This document shows, piece after piece, positions 7,479 through 15,988 of a DNA stretch of 64,000 nucleotides. Origin of the DNA: Tessaracoccus sp. Lineage in GTDB: Bacteria > Actinomycetota > Actinomycetes > Propionibacteriales > Propionibacteriaceae. Position 1 is the stretch's first letter. Every line of letters starts with the position of its first letter. Both the position numbers and the translations under genes were made by a program. The notes below the pieces were generated by a model that was not told where the DNA came from, made no database searches, and worked only from the letters and a program-made list of their open reading frames with translations. The DNA is taken from positions 434,001 through 498,000 of the forward strand of contig NZ_JADJNP010000001.1 in NCBI RefSeq assembly GCF_016714275.1, in the 5' to 3' direction.

Positions 7479-8267
7479 TCAGTTCGATCGGCGCGAGGTG
7501 CGCACAGCCCGACGGTAGCTGAGGCCGCCGAGGATCAGCAGGAGGATCGACCAGACGGCGATCACCTGGACGCCGCGCCACGGGAAGGCGCCGCCGACGA
7601 GGGGCCAGCTGCCGATCTGCCCCGCCCAGTACGACGGCGTCAGCCGCCCGACGGCCTGCATCGCGCCGGGCATCAGGTCCAGCGGCACCCACAGCCCGCC
7701 GACCATCGACAGCGCCAGCATGGTCAGCGTCGTCACCGCCGACGCCGTCTGGGGCTTGAACACGAGCCCGATGGACAGGCCGAGCAGCACCATGGGCAGG
7801 AGCGCGGCGAGCAGGAGCCCGAACGTCGCCGCCCAGACCGGAAGGTCGAGCCGGACGCCGCGCACGATGCCTGCCGCGAACACCATGAGCAGCGCGGGCA
7901 TCACGACGGTGACGGCGGTCAGCACCTTCGCGCCCACGAACTCGGCAGGGTTCAACGGCGTGAGCATGAGCGTCCGGAACCAGCCTGAGGACCGCTCGGA
8001 CTGGATGCTGGCGCCGGCGTTCATCGCGGCGCCGAGCCCGCCGTAGGTAGCCATGGTGACCATCATCACCGCGGCGATGACGGAGCCCGCAGGGTCGTCG
8101 CCTTCCCCGCCATAGATGGCGCTGAAGAACAGGTACATCGTCACCGGCATCGCGATGATGAAGACGAGGAAGGACCAGTCGCGGAGGATGGTGCCGAGGC
8201 TGAAGGCGTAGTAGCGCGCGAATCGGGCACCGGAGAAGCCGGTGCCGGAGGCTGCGATGGCGGTCAT
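7479..8267 (-). CDS. ABC-2 type transporter permease
   Basis: A 262-residue protein with six predicted membrane spans, of the ABC-2 family. A conserved segment QSERSSGWFRTLMLTPLNPAEFVGAKVL lies between the second and third spans and resembles the coupling region of drug or antibiotic exporters. The stop of the ATPase gene lies 1 nt before its ATG at 8267, so the two are coupled. With the ATPase it forms an exporter, probably for a membrane-active compound or lipid. The substrate is not deducible. Confidence 0.88.
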   Translation of the reverse strand: MTAIAASGTGFSGARFARYYAFSLGTILRDWSFLVFIIAMPVTMYLFFSAIYGGEGDDPAGSVIAAVMMVTMATYGGLGAAMNAGASIQSERSSGWFRTLMLTPLNPAEFVGAKVLTAVTVVMPALLMVFAAGIVRGVRLDLPVWAATFGLLLAALLPMVLLGLSIGLVFKPQTASAVTTLTMLALSMVGGLWVPLDLMPGAMQAVGRLTPSYWAGQIGSWPLVGGAFPWRGVQVIAVWSILLLILGGLSYRRAVRTSRRSN

Positions 8268-8268
8268 G

Positions 8269-9153
8269 TCATGCTGCTTCCGTGAGGGCGAGGAACGCGT
8301 CCTCGAGGCTGGGCGAGGTGACCTCGACGTCGCGAACCTCCGCGCCGTCGAGGGTGAAAAGCGCACGGAGAGTGGCGTCGGAGTCAGAGCAGCTGAGCTG
8401 GTGGCGGCCGTCCTCGGACGTGGCCGCCAGGACGCCGGGCAGCCGGGTCCAGTCGCGTTCGGGGCCCGTGAACGACACGATGCGCCCGCCGACAACCTGC
8501 CGGATCTCGCGCCCCGTGCCGTCGGCGATGACGCATCCCTTGTTCAGGACGACGATCCGGTCGGCGAACTCGTCGGCCTCGTCGAGGTAGTGCGTGGCGA
8601 ACACGACAGTGCGGCCGGTGGCCGCGAAGTCGGCCATGGTGTCCCAGAAGCGGCGGCGCGACAGGGCGTCGAGACCGACGGTGGGTTCGTCCAGGATCAG
8701 CAGCCGCGGGTCGGCCATGATGGCGAGCGCGAAGCGGACCCGCTGCGCCTGGCCGCCGGAGAGCTTGCTCGTGCTGGTGGAGAGGAACTCGCCGACGTCG
8801 GCGAGCTCGATGACGCGGTCGAGCGGCAACGGGTGGCTATGCAGCGCGCGCATGCCGCGCAACAGCCGGCCGACCTTCGTGTCCCACAGCAGTGTGCCGT
8901 TCTGCAGCATCGCGCCGAGGTCGCCCGCGCGGGTCGCCGCGACCGGCGACCGGCCGAAGACGCGCACCTCGCCCGCATCCGGGCGCGTGATGCCGAGGAT
9001 CATCTCGGTGGTCGTCGACTTGCCGGCTCCGTTGGGCCCGAGTAGCGCAAGGATCTGGCCGGTGGGAACGGTCAGGTCGATGTCGTCGACGGCCGTGAGC
9101 GCACCGAAGCGCTTGGTGAGGGAGGTGAGGCGGATGCCGGGTGTCTCGTTCAT
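8269..9153 (-). CDS. ABC transporter ATP-binding protein (drug-exporter type)
   Basis: A 294-residue ATPase with Walker A GPNGAGKSTTTEM, the Q-loop region LGAMLQNG, signature KLSGGQAQRVRFA, Walker B LLILDEPTVGLD and the switch histidine in VFATHYLDEADE. The C-terminal 80 residues are the extension common in daunorubicin or bacitracin-type exporters. It is the first gene of the four-gene exporter and two-component operon. Upstream, AAGACT lies 7 nt before the ATG, which suggests a leaderless transcript, and a perfect palindrome sits at 9199-9217. Confidence 0.92.
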   Translation of the reverse strand: MNETPGIRLTSLTKRFGALTAVDDIDLTVPTGQILALLGPNGAGKSTTTEMILGITRPDAGEVRVFGRSPVAATRAGDLGAMLQNGTLLWDTKVGRLLRGMRALHSHPLPLDRVIELADVGEFLSTSTSKLSGGQAQRVRFALAIMADPRLLILDEPTVGLDALSRRRFWDTMADFAATGRTVVFATHYLDEADEFADRIVVLNKGCVIADGTGREIRQVVGGRIVSFTGPERDWTRLPGVLAATSEDGRHQLSCSDSDATLRALFTLDGAEVRDVEVTSPSLEDAFLALTEAA

Positions 9154-9198
9154 GCCCCCCAGTCTTCGCGGCCACTGCCGCGCCGACCAGGGGGCACT

Positions 9199-9217
9199 GT
9201 CACGAAACGGTCGTGAC
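9199..9217. promoter_or_regulatory. Candidate operator of the ABC/two-component operon
   Basis: GTCACGA-AACGG-TCGTGAC is a perfect 7-bp inverted repeat with a 5-bp spacer. It starts 46 bp before the ATPase start codon and lies upstream of the presumed -10 box. A further GTCAC follows at 9222. NarL-type regulators bind such spaced inverted repeats, so autoregulation by the operon's own response regulator is the simplest reading (inference). Confidence 0.5.
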
Positions 9218-9228
9218 GAATGTCACTT

Positions 9229-10770
9229 TCATGAGCCTTCGATGAGGTTCAGCAGCACACCCTGGGCGAAGTAGATGACGAACATCGCGGCGACGACGTA
9301 CATCAGCGGGTGGATCTTGGTGGCCTCGCGACGGATCAGCCGGATGAAGACGTAGGCCAGGAAGCCCGCGCCGATGCCGACGGTGATCGAGTACGTGAAC
9401 GGCATCAGGATGATCGTCAGGAAGACGGGGATGCCGATCTCGGGGCGCGTCCAGTCGATCTCGTTGATCTGCGAGATCATCAGGAAGCCGACGAACACCA
9501 GCACGGGGCTGGCGGCCTCGAACGGCACAAGGTTCACCAGCGGCGCAAGGAAGATAGCGGCCAAGAACGCGGCACCGGTGATCACCGACGCGAAGCCCGT
9601 GCGCGCGCCCTCGCCGACGCCCGCCGTCGACTCGACGTAGCTGGTGGTCGACGACACCGAACCGAGGCCACCCGCGACCGCGCCCAGCGAGTCCACGAGC
9701 AGGATCTCGGTGGTGCGCGGCGGCATGCCGTCGGCGTCGTTCAGGCCGCCCTCGGAGCCCACGGCGACCATGGTGCCCATGGTGTCGAAGAAGTCGGCGA
9801 GCAGCAGCGAGAACACGAGGACGATGAGCGCGAGCGCGTGCGCCACCGAGAACGTCCCGTCCGGGAAGAACGCGCCGACCATGTCGACGCGACCCAGCAG
9901 GCCGAGGTCGGGCAGCGAGAAGCTCGAAAGGGCGGGGACATTGAGCGCCCACCCCGTCGGGTTGGAGCCGTCGGGCACCTGGCCGCCCATGTGACCGACG
10001 GCCTCGACGACCAGCGCCAGCACGGTGCCGACGATGATCGAGATCAGCATCGCGCCCTTGACCTTCAGTACGTGCAGGGTGATCAGCAGTGTCATGCCGA
10101 TGAGGAAGACGAGGATCGGCCAGCCCATCATGTGGCCGTTGATGCCGAGCGTGACGGGGGTGCCGCCGCCGGGGCGGACGATGCCCGCGTTGACGAGTCC
10201 GACGAAGGCGATGAAGAGGCCGATGCCGACCGAGATCGCGGTGCGCAGCGGCGGCGGGACGGCCTTGAACACGGCGGTGCGGAAGCCGGTCAGCACGAGG
10301 ATCGTGATGATGATGCCCTCCCATACCACGAGGCCCATGGCCTGCGGCCAGGTCATCTGCGGCGCGAGCGTGTAGGCGACGAGCGCGTTCAGGCCGAGGC
10401 CCGAGGCGATCGCCATCGGGAACCGGCCGACGACGCCCATCAGGATGGTCATGATGCCGGCGATCAAGGCTGTCGCGGCGGCGACCATCGCGATCGACGC
10501 GCCGACGGCCGCGCCGTCGACCTGGGTCATCGCGGCGTCGGTGAACTTCGCGGCGCCCGAGATCAGGTTGCCGTTCTTGTCGGCGCCGGTTCCGATGATG
10601 AGTGGGTTCAGCGCGATGATGTAGGCCATCGCGAAGAACGTGACGAGGCCGCCCCGGATCTCCTGGCCGACGGAACTCCGCCGCTGGGTGATCTCGAAGA
10701 AGCGGTCAAGGCCGGTCAGATTTCCCGGCTCGGTGGGCAGCTGAGCTGCCGAGGGGGTATTCGTTGCCAC
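9229..10770 (-). CDS. NCS2-family purine permease (AzgA-like)
   Basis: A 513-residue integral membrane protein with 12-14 hydrophobic spans. LDRFFEITQRRSSVGQEIRGGLVTFFAMAYII at the N-terminus and the VSSTTSYVESTAGVGEGARTG segment are hallmarks of the AzgA-like branch of the nucleobase:cation symporter-2 family, which imports adenine, guanine or hypoxanthine with protons. The GTG start at 10770 follows TAGGGT by 8 nt. No purine enzyme lies nearby, so its exact substrate is inferred from family only. Confidence 0.9.
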   Translation of the reverse strand: MATNTPSAAQLPTEPGNLTGLDRFFEITQRRSSVGQEIRGGLVTFFAMAYIIALNPLIIGTGADKNGNLISGAAKFTDAAMTQVDGAAVGASIAMVAAATALIAGIMTILMGVVGRFPMAIASGLGLNALVAYTLAPQMTWPQAMGLVVWEGIIITILVLTGFRTAVFKAVPPPLRTAISVGIGLFIAFVGLVNAGIVRPGGGTPVTLGINGHMMGWPILVFLIGMTLLITLHVLKVKGAMLISIIVGTVLALVVEAVGHMGGQVPDGSNPTGWALNVPALSSFSLPDLGLLGRVDMVGAFFPDGTFSVAHALALIVLVFSLLLADFFDTMGTMVAVGSEGGLNDADGMPPRTTEILLVDSLGAVAGGLGSVSSTTSYVESTAGVGEGARTGFASVITGAAFLAAIFLAPLVNLVPFEAASPVLVFVGFLMISQINEIDWTRPEIGIPVFLTIILMPFTYSITVGIGAGFLAYVFIRLIRREATKIHPLMYVVAAMFVIYFAQGVLLNLIEGS

Positions 10771-10784
10771 GTAGGAACACCCTA
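10768..10784 (-). promoter_or_regulatory. Putative leaderless promoter of the purine permease
   Basis: On the minus strand a TAGGGT box (10779-10784) is followed after 8 nt by the GTG start codon (10768-10770). No Shine-Dalgarno sequence separates them. Confidence 0.45.
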
Positions 10785-10827
10785 GTGGTGCGGCCTCTCC
10801 GGGGCATCATCGGGGCGCTGGTAGACC

Positions 10828-11595
10828 TCAGCTGAAGAGCGACTCGTCGATGCTGAGGGTGTCGAAGGCGGGAGCGGGCAGTTCCTTCGGGCGCTGTTCG
10901 GCGACGATGTCGGAGTGGCCGCCACAGCCGTGATCGAGGGAGACGACCCTGCCGTCGGACGCGGAGTACTGGTTGGTGCAGGCGCCGAAGAGGGTGCCGA
11001 GCGAGCCGCGCAGCGCGACGAAGTAGCCGCAGGTCGAGCACGGGCCGGGCGCCTCGCGGGACCCTTCGTCCGACGGGCCGGGCGGGCCCGCGAGCCAGCG
11101 CTCGACCGTCTCGTCGCGGCCGTGGTGGCTGAGCACGCGGGCGCGGCCGAGGCCGAGCTCGGCGACCGTGCTGCGCAACTGCACCCATTCGCCCGCATCG
11201 CTGTCGGCGGGAAGATCCGTGGCGGCGAACCCGGGCTCGAGCCGCGGGTCGTTGTCCGGCGTGGCCATGAGCATTCCGGGCGCGATGTCGCCGGGACCGA
11301 TCCGGTCCGCCCACGGCACCCACTCCGGCGCGAGCAGCGCTCCCGCCGTCGGCAGCAGCACCACCTCGTTGACGGTGGGCTCCTTCGCTCGCGAGGCGCG
11401 CACCAGCGTGACGGCCCAATGCCAGTCCGCGTAGCCGGTCAGCAGGCACTCGAAGGTGTGGGTGACGACGCGATCGCCCTCCGCAACGACGTCCTGGTGC
11501 TCGCCGACGGCGTCCGCGCCTCCGGTCTCGACGGCGGCGGCGCGCGCGAGGTCGACGGCTCCCGCCGTCACGGCGTCGAGCTTGGGCTTGGCCAT
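10828..11595 (-). CDS. DUF3027 protein
   Basis: A 255-residue actinobacterial protein of unknown function. Its C-terminal half has the conserved cysteines and histidines of the family (CSTCGYFVAL, GACTNQYSASDGRVVSLDHGCGGHSD), which could bind a metal. The start codon follows directly after the stop of the cold-shock-domain gene (adjacent bases 11595/11596), so both are one transcript. The csp-DUF3027 pairing is common in actinobacteria, but its role has not been assigned as far as I know. Confidence 0.85.
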   Translation of the reverse strand: MAKPKLDAVTAGAVDLARAAAVETGGADAVGEHQDVVAEGDRVVTHTFECLLTGYADWHWAVTLVRASRAKEPTVNEVVLLPTAGALLAPEWVPWADRIGPGDIAPGMLMATPDNDPRLEPGFAATDLPADSDAGEWVQLRSTVAELGLGRARVLSHHGRDETVERWLAGPPGPSDEGSREAPGPCSTCGYFVALRGSLGTLFGACTNQYSASDGRVVSLDHGCGGHSDIVAEQRPKELPAPAFDTLSIDESLFS

Positions 11596-11979
11596 CTACA
11601 GCTCCAGTTCGTCGGCGACGCGGCGCAGCAGCTGCGCGACCTTGCCTGCATGGCGGCTGTCGGGGTGACGGCGGTGCCGGTAGTCGTTGCCGATGTGGTC
11701 GAGCATCTTGATCAGGTCCTCGACGATGACCGCCATCTGCTCGGGATTCTTCCGCTGCGCCTTCGACAGCGACGGCGGCTGCTCGAGCACCTGCAGGCTG
11801 AGCGCCTGCTCGCCCCTGCGACCCTCGATCACGCCGAACTCGACGCGCTGCCCCGCCTTGAGCGCTGTCACGCCCGCGGGCAGCGCGTTCGCACGCACGT
11901 AGACATCGCCGCCGTCGTCCTTGGTGATGAAACCAAAGCCCTTATCGGCGTCGAAGAACCGCACTCGACCGGTAGGCAC
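11596..11979 (-). CDS. Cold-shock-domain protein with C-terminal extension
   Basis: A 127-residue protein. Residues 1-67 form a cold-shock domain with the RNA-binding motif KGFGFITKDDGGDVYVRAN. The remaining 60 residues (rich in Lys, Arg and Leu) form an extension that single-domain Csp proteins lack. It binds single-stranded RNA or DNA by family. The GTG at 11979 was chosen because AGGAG lies 8 nt upstream and the cold-shock domain begins immediately after it. It is followed without a gap by the DUF3027 gene. Confidence 0.85.
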   Translation of the reverse strand: MPTGRVRFFDADKGFGFITKDDGGDVYVRANALPAGVTALKAGQRVEFGVIEGRRGEQALSLQVLEQPPSLSKAQRKNPEQMAVIVEDLIKMLDHIGNDYRHRRHPDSRHAGKVAQLLRRVADELEL

Positions 11980-12048
11980 GTCGTTCCCGCTCCTGACTAG
12001 AAAGTTGCTCGGAAATGGCAGTCTATCCCGTCGGAGGTGTCTCCTCAC

Positions 12049-12072
12049 CCCCTCCTACGCCAGGGGGAGGGG
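12049..12072. terminator. Weak hairpin between nagB and the cold-shock gene
   Basis: CCCCTCC and GGAGGGG arms of 7 bp enclose a 10-nt loop just after the nagB stop codon. There is no T tract, so its strength is doubtful. Confidence 0.3.
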
Positions 12073-12084
12073 ATTCGGTGGAGA

Positions 12085-12846
12085 TCAGTCCTGCTGCAGG
12101 TAGCGGAAGTACTCGGTGTGGACGAGCTTGGTCGCGGCCGCCTCGTCTACGACGATGATGGCGCGCGGGTGGAACTGCAGGATCGAGGCCGGGCAGACCG
12201 CGGCGACGGGGCCTTCGACCATCGCAGCGACGGCGTCGGCCTTGTTCTCACCGGTGGCGACGAGGACGGCGACGCGCGCGTCCATGATGGTGCCCAGGCC
12301 CTGCGTCACGCAGTAGCGGGGCACTTCGTCGATGCTCGCGAAGAACCGGGCGTTGTCCTCGCGGGTCTGCGCGGTCAGCGTCTTCACGCGGGTGCGCGAC
12401 GAGAACGAGGAGAAGGGCTCGTTGAAGCCGATGTGCCCGTTGGAGCCGATACCGAGGATCTGCACGTCGACGCCGCCCGCGAGCTCGATCGCGGCGTCGT
12501 AGTCGTCGGCGGCGGCCTGCGGGTCGGCGGCCGCGCCGTCAGGAACGCGCACGCGCTCCGGGTCCATCTTCAGCGGCACGGTGACGGTGCGGTTGATGAC
12601 GTTCGCGTAGCTCTCCGGGTGCGCGGGGTCGATGCCGACGTACTCGTCGAGGGCGAAGCCGAGGGCGTGCGAGAGGTCGAGATCGCCGGACTCGACCCGC
12701 TGGGCGAGCTCCGCGTAGAGCGCCAACGGCGAACTGCCCGTGGCGAAGCCGACGACGGGTGTCACCAGCCCTTCCAGGTGTGCGACGACGCGGTCGGCGG
12801 CGACGCGGCCAGCCTCTTCGGCGTTCTTGCAGATCACAACTTCCAT
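12085..12846 (-). CDS. nagB: Glucosamine-6-phosphate deaminase
   Basis: A 253-residue enzyme converting glucosamine-6-phosphate to fructose-6-phosphate and ammonia. Family motifs are GFATGSSPLALYAEL near residue 32, FALDEYVGI with the catalytic aspartate, and GIGSNGHIGFNEP. The length is close to that of the characterised NagB proteins. No nagA or nagE lies nearby, so the gene is monocistronic here. The frame is open far upstream, but the ATG at 12846 gives the correct family N-terminus (MEVVICKNAEEAG). Confidence 0.95.
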   Translation of the reverse strand: MEVVICKNAEEAGRVAADRVVAHLEGLVTPVVGFATGSSPLALYAELAQRVESGDLDLSHALGFALDEYVGIDPAHPESYANVINRTVTVPLKMDPERVRVPDGAAADPQAAADDYDAAIELAGGVDVQILGIGSNGHIGFNEPFSSFSSRTRVKTLTAQTREDNARFFASIDEVPRYCVTQGLGTIMDARVAVLVATGENKADAVAAMVEGPVAAVCPASILQFHPRAIIVVDEAAATKLVHTEYFRYLQQD

Positions 12847-12972
12847 GCGGGCTGGTACCTCACTCGGCTTTAGGCAATGCGACTCTCCCAGGCTAGGGCG
12901 AACCGGGCCATCGCGCAGAAATTCGCCACCGACAAGAGCAGTGGGGTTGCGCGTTTCACTACGATTGAGCCC

Positions 12973-13728
12973 ATGGCTACTTGGCGCGACGGCGCGGCGT
13001 ACGCGCCCCGGGAACGGCCCGACGGGTTCGCGACGCCGACCGCCGCGCCCCTCCCCGAGGGCGAGCCCTATCGCGCGGAGACCCCCGGGGCCGTCGAGCC
13101 GCCGCGGGATCTGGTCGGGGCGGAGCAGCCGGGGCTGGACACGCTGGGCGAGGCAGCACCATCGACGCGCGATCCTCGGGCAGCCTTCGAGGTGTCGTCT
13201 GCGTCTCTGACGGCACCTGTCCGCGCGGACGGGACCCGCGACCCGCGTCAGCCCTTTGCCAGCTACTCGACCGCGACGGCGCCGGAAGCGCCGCCGTCGG
13301 GGACCCCTCTGGACTACCCGCCTCCGCAGGTGCCCGGTCCGCCTCCGCAGGACCTCACCCGGTATCCGCCGCCACAGGCGCCCCGGAACTCCCCCGTGCC
13401 GCAGCGAGGAGTTATCCCCTACCAGGGGCCGCGCCCTCCGGCCGTCGATCCGGCACAGCGACGCCTTGCGCAGGTCGCGGGCGGGCTCAGCCTCGCGGGC
13501 TTCCTCCTGGGGTTCGCCGCGCCGTTCCTGCTGATCGCCGCTGGCGTGCTCGGTCTCCGGACGCGCCCGCTGAGCGGCATGGCCGGCTCGCTCGCGATCT
13601 CCAGCGGCGGCGCGCTCCTGCTGTGGCAGTGGCTCAACCAGACGTTGGGCGACAACAACCTGCTCGCAGGCCTCATCTCGTTGGTGTTCGCGTTCATCTT
13701 CTTCATCGCGGCGGCGAAGAGAGTCTGA
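12973..13728 (+). CDS. Proline-rich protein with C-terminal membrane domain
   Basis: A 251-residue protein of unknown function. Residues 1-180 are low-complexity and rich in Pro, Arg and acidic residues (for example PPPQVPGPPPQDL). Residues 185-250 form three hydrophobic segments that look like membrane spans, as in DUF4190-like proteins. The long disordered tail probably faces the cytoplasm. ATG 12973 lies 7 nt after a TACGAT box, which suggests a leaderless transcript. The last 26 nt overlap the convergent Nudix gene. Confidence 0.7.
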   Translation: MATWRDGAAYAPRERPDGFATPTAAPLPEGEPYRAETPGAVEPPRDLVGAEQPGLDTLGEAAPSTRDPRAAFEVSSASLTAPVRADGTRDPRQPFASYSTATAPEAPPSGTPLDYPPPQVPGPPPQDLTRYPPPQAPRNSPVPQRGVIPYQGPRPPAVDPAQRRLAQVAGGLSLAGFLLGFAAPFLLIAAGVLGLRTRPLSGMAGSLAISSGGALLLWQWLNQTLGDNNLLAGLISLVFAFIFFIAAAKRV

Positions 13729-14218
13729 CCGTCGACTCCTCGACCTCGCCCAGGTCGAGCGGTGCCCCACCATCCCAGGCAGCGATCCTCGGCAACTCGG
13801 CAGGCCACGTGTCCGCCGGCAGCGCGTCGAGCGGGAACCAGCCCTGCTCCACCCGCCTCTCGATCTCCCGCGGCGTCAGCGCCGCCGCGGAGGGAGCGAA
13901 CCGGTCGGTGCGGAGCAGGAAGAAGGTCTCCTCCTGGATCAGGATCCGGTCGGAATAGCCGTGGGTGACGACGCGGCGCGCGACCGGGCCGAGCAGGTCG
14001 TCGGGGTCGACGCGCAGCCCGGTCTCCTCGTAGGCCTCGCGGACGGCGGCATCGCGGGGCGACTCTCCCGGGTCGATGCCCCCGCCGGGCGTCTGCCAGA
14101 ACCGCGACCCCGGGATGCCAGGGTCGGTGTCGCCCTGCAGCAGCACCTCGTCGCCCGCACGCACGACAATACGGGCGCCGGTCCTGCGTTTCTCGGGCCT
14201 ACCGCGCGTGGCGGGCAT
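13703..14218 (-). CDS. Nudix hydrolase
   Basis: A 171-residue hydrolase of nucleoside-diphosphate-linked compounds. The Nudix box is complete from GGGIDPGE through REAYEETGL at residues 45-71, with the metal-binding glutamates present. Substrate specificity cannot be read. Its start overlaps the end of cutC by 20 nt, and its 3' end overlaps the convergent membrane protein gene by 26 nt, so the region is unusually compact. Confidence 0.88.
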   Translation of the reverse strand: MPATRGRPEKRRTGARIVVRAGDEVLLQGDTDPGIPGSRFWQTPGGGIDPGESPRDAAVREAYEETGLRVDPDDLLGPVARRVVTHGYSDRILIQEETFFLLRTDRFAPSAAALTPREIERRVEQGWFPLDALPADTWPAELPRIAAWDGGAPLDLGEVEESTVRLSSPPR

Positions 14219-14906
14219 GCGCGACTTCGTCGTCGATCAGGTCGCGCCAGCTTGCGACGAGCTCGGGGTCCACGTACGCCTTGAAGGAGCGGCCCGGGCG
14301 GGCTGGGGAGCCGATGTGGAAGGCCCGCACGCCGGCGCGGACCAGCCATGGGACGTGCTCCGGGCTGAGCCCACCCCCCGCCATGATCAGCCGCGCGACG
14401 TCGTGGTCGGCGGTCGCGCGACGCACGAGTTCGTCGAGGCCCTGCTCGACGCCCCTGGCCGATCCCGCGGTCAACACGGCCGATACGCGGGGTAGGTTGC
14501 GAACGTCGGCCCACGCCTGGTCGAGGTTGAGGCAGTGGTCGATGGCGCGGTGGAACGTCCACGGCACGTCGCCCTCGCCGATGAGTTCGCGCATGACCTC
14601 CAGGTCGATGCGGTTGAGGCCGTTCAGGTAGCCGAGGACGACACCGTCGGCGCCCGCGTCGAGGTAGGCGGCGATGAGTCCCTTCAACCGGACCACCTCT
14701 CCACCGTCGGTGCCGAAGCCCTCGCGGAGCCGCACCATGGGACGGATCTGGATCGACGTCGCACGCCGCGTCTTCTCGACCACGCGCGGCTCGGGCGAGA
14801 GGCCGTCGTGGTCCATCGTGCCCAGCAACTCGACACGGTCGGCACCGCCCGCCTCGGCCCGCTCCGCGTCCGCCGCGTGGAGGGCGATCACCTCAAGCAC
14901 ACTCAT
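14199..14906 (-). CDS. cutC: CutC-family protein
   Basis: A 235-residue TIM-barrel protein. The order LEVIALHAADAERAEAGGADRVEL, IRPMVRLREG, TFHRAIDHC and IMAGGGLSPEHV follows the CutC family. CutC was linked to copper homeostasis, but its biochemical role remains disputed. It is the first gene of a two-gene minus-strand unit with the Nudix gene. A CAAGAT box lies 6 nt before the ATG. Confidence 0.9.
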   Translation of the reverse strand: MSVLEVIALHAADAERAEAGGADRVELLGTMDHDGLSPEPRVVEKTRRATSIQIRPMVRLREGFGTDGGEVVRLKGLIAAYLDAGADGVVLGYLNGLNRIDLEVMRELIGEGDVPWTFHRAIDHCLNLDQAWADVRNLPRVSAVLTAGSARGVEQGLDELVRRATADHDVARLIMAGGGLSPEHVPWLVRAGVRAFHIGSPARPGRSFKAYVDPELVASWRDLIDDEVAHARHAR

Positions 14907-15004
14907 GGCCCAATCTTGCCCGACTCATCCTGCCGCGGAGCGCTTACCGGGCGGTGCCTGGCAAGGAATTACCGCGAACTCGCCCCAACGGGCATGATCA
15001 CAAC

Positions 15005-15976
15005 ATGCCCCGCTGGTACCTGGTTCTCACACTTGTCTGGTCTGCCGCGGTGCTTTCGCTGCCGTGGCTCGTCGTCACGGCGCTCGGCGACCGCCTCCCA
15101 GACCCCGTCGCCTCGCATTGGGGAGCCGACGGCGTCGCTGACGGGTTCACCCCTTTGGCGACCGCCTGGGTCTGGCCACTGGTCGGCGGAGGGCTCACCG
15201 TGCTCTTCCTCGTCGGGCTTGGCCTCGCGACGCGGCAGCTGCGCCCTCTGGCGCCGGTCGCGATCGGCACGGCGACCTTCATCGGCGTCCTCGGCGCGGC
15301 GAGCATCGCCGCCCAGGTGGACGGCGAGGCCGCCGAGGCCACCGTCGGTGCAGCGCTGGCATGGGCGTTCGTCGCCGGCATCACCGTGGGAGTGCTCGCG
15401 GCGCTCCTGGTCCGCCGCGTCTCCCCGGTCGTCACCACGCAGCGACGCCGCGGCAGCCTGCCGACGACGGTCCCGCGGCTCCGCACCTCCTCCGCGAACA
15501 GGCTGGTCTGGACCGGCCACACCCGCACCAGCCGCGGCGTGCGGATCGGCGGGTGGGCGACAACGCTGCCCCTGATCGTGCTGGCTGCGGTATTCGCGGC
15601 CAACACGCAGTGGACGATGGCGGGAGTGATGCTGGGCGTCGGCGCCATCGTCGGGCTCTTGATGTGGGCGTTCCTCGGGGCGACGGTTTTCGTGGACGCG
15701 GGCGGCGTCCGGGTCCGCTCACTCGGGATCACCTGGGTCACGGTCCCGCTCTCCAGCATCGAACGGGCCGACGCCGTCGTCGTCCACTGGGGAGAGTTCG
15801 GCGGCATCGGACTGCGGGCGCAGCTCGGGAGCGAAGGCGCAATCGGATTGATCACGTCGTCGGGCGACGCCGTCCGCGTCGATCGCGCCGGACAAGGCCC
15901 CTTCTACGTGACCCTCGACCCGGCCGACCACGTCGCGGCGGTGATCAACACCCTCGTCGCCGCGGCCGACGAGTAG
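15005..15976 (+). CDS. DUF1648-type membrane protein
   Basis: A 323-residue membrane protein. The first 60 residues (a span, then LPDPVASHWGADGVADGFTP) carry the DUF1648 signature, in which the motif PxxxxxHW follows the first span. About six further hydrophobic segments follow, and the last 90 residues form a soluble PH-like domain beginning TVFVDAGGVRVRSLGI. Proteins of this type often occur near GntR regulators; none is here. The ATG at 15005 gives the usual N-terminus (MPRWYLVLTLVW); an in-frame upstream ATG at 14954 would add a non-conserved stretch. Confidence 0.75.
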   Translation: MPRWYLVLTLVWSAAVLSLPWLVVTALGDRLPDPVASHWGADGVADGFTPLATAWVWPLVGGGLTVLFLVGLGLATRQLRPLAPVAIGTATFIGVLGAASIAAQVDGEAAEATVGAALAWAFVAGITVGVLAALLVRRVSPVVTTQRRRGSLPTTVPRLRTSSANRLVWTGHTRTSRGVRIGGWATTLPLIVLAAVFAANTQWTMAGVMLGVGAIVGLLMWAFLGATVFVDAGGVRVRSLGITWVTVPLSSIERADAVVVHWGEFGGIGLRAQLGSEGAIGLITSSGDAVRVDRAGQGPFYVTLDPADHVAAVINTLVAAADE

Positions 15977-15988
15977 TCGAACGGTTCC

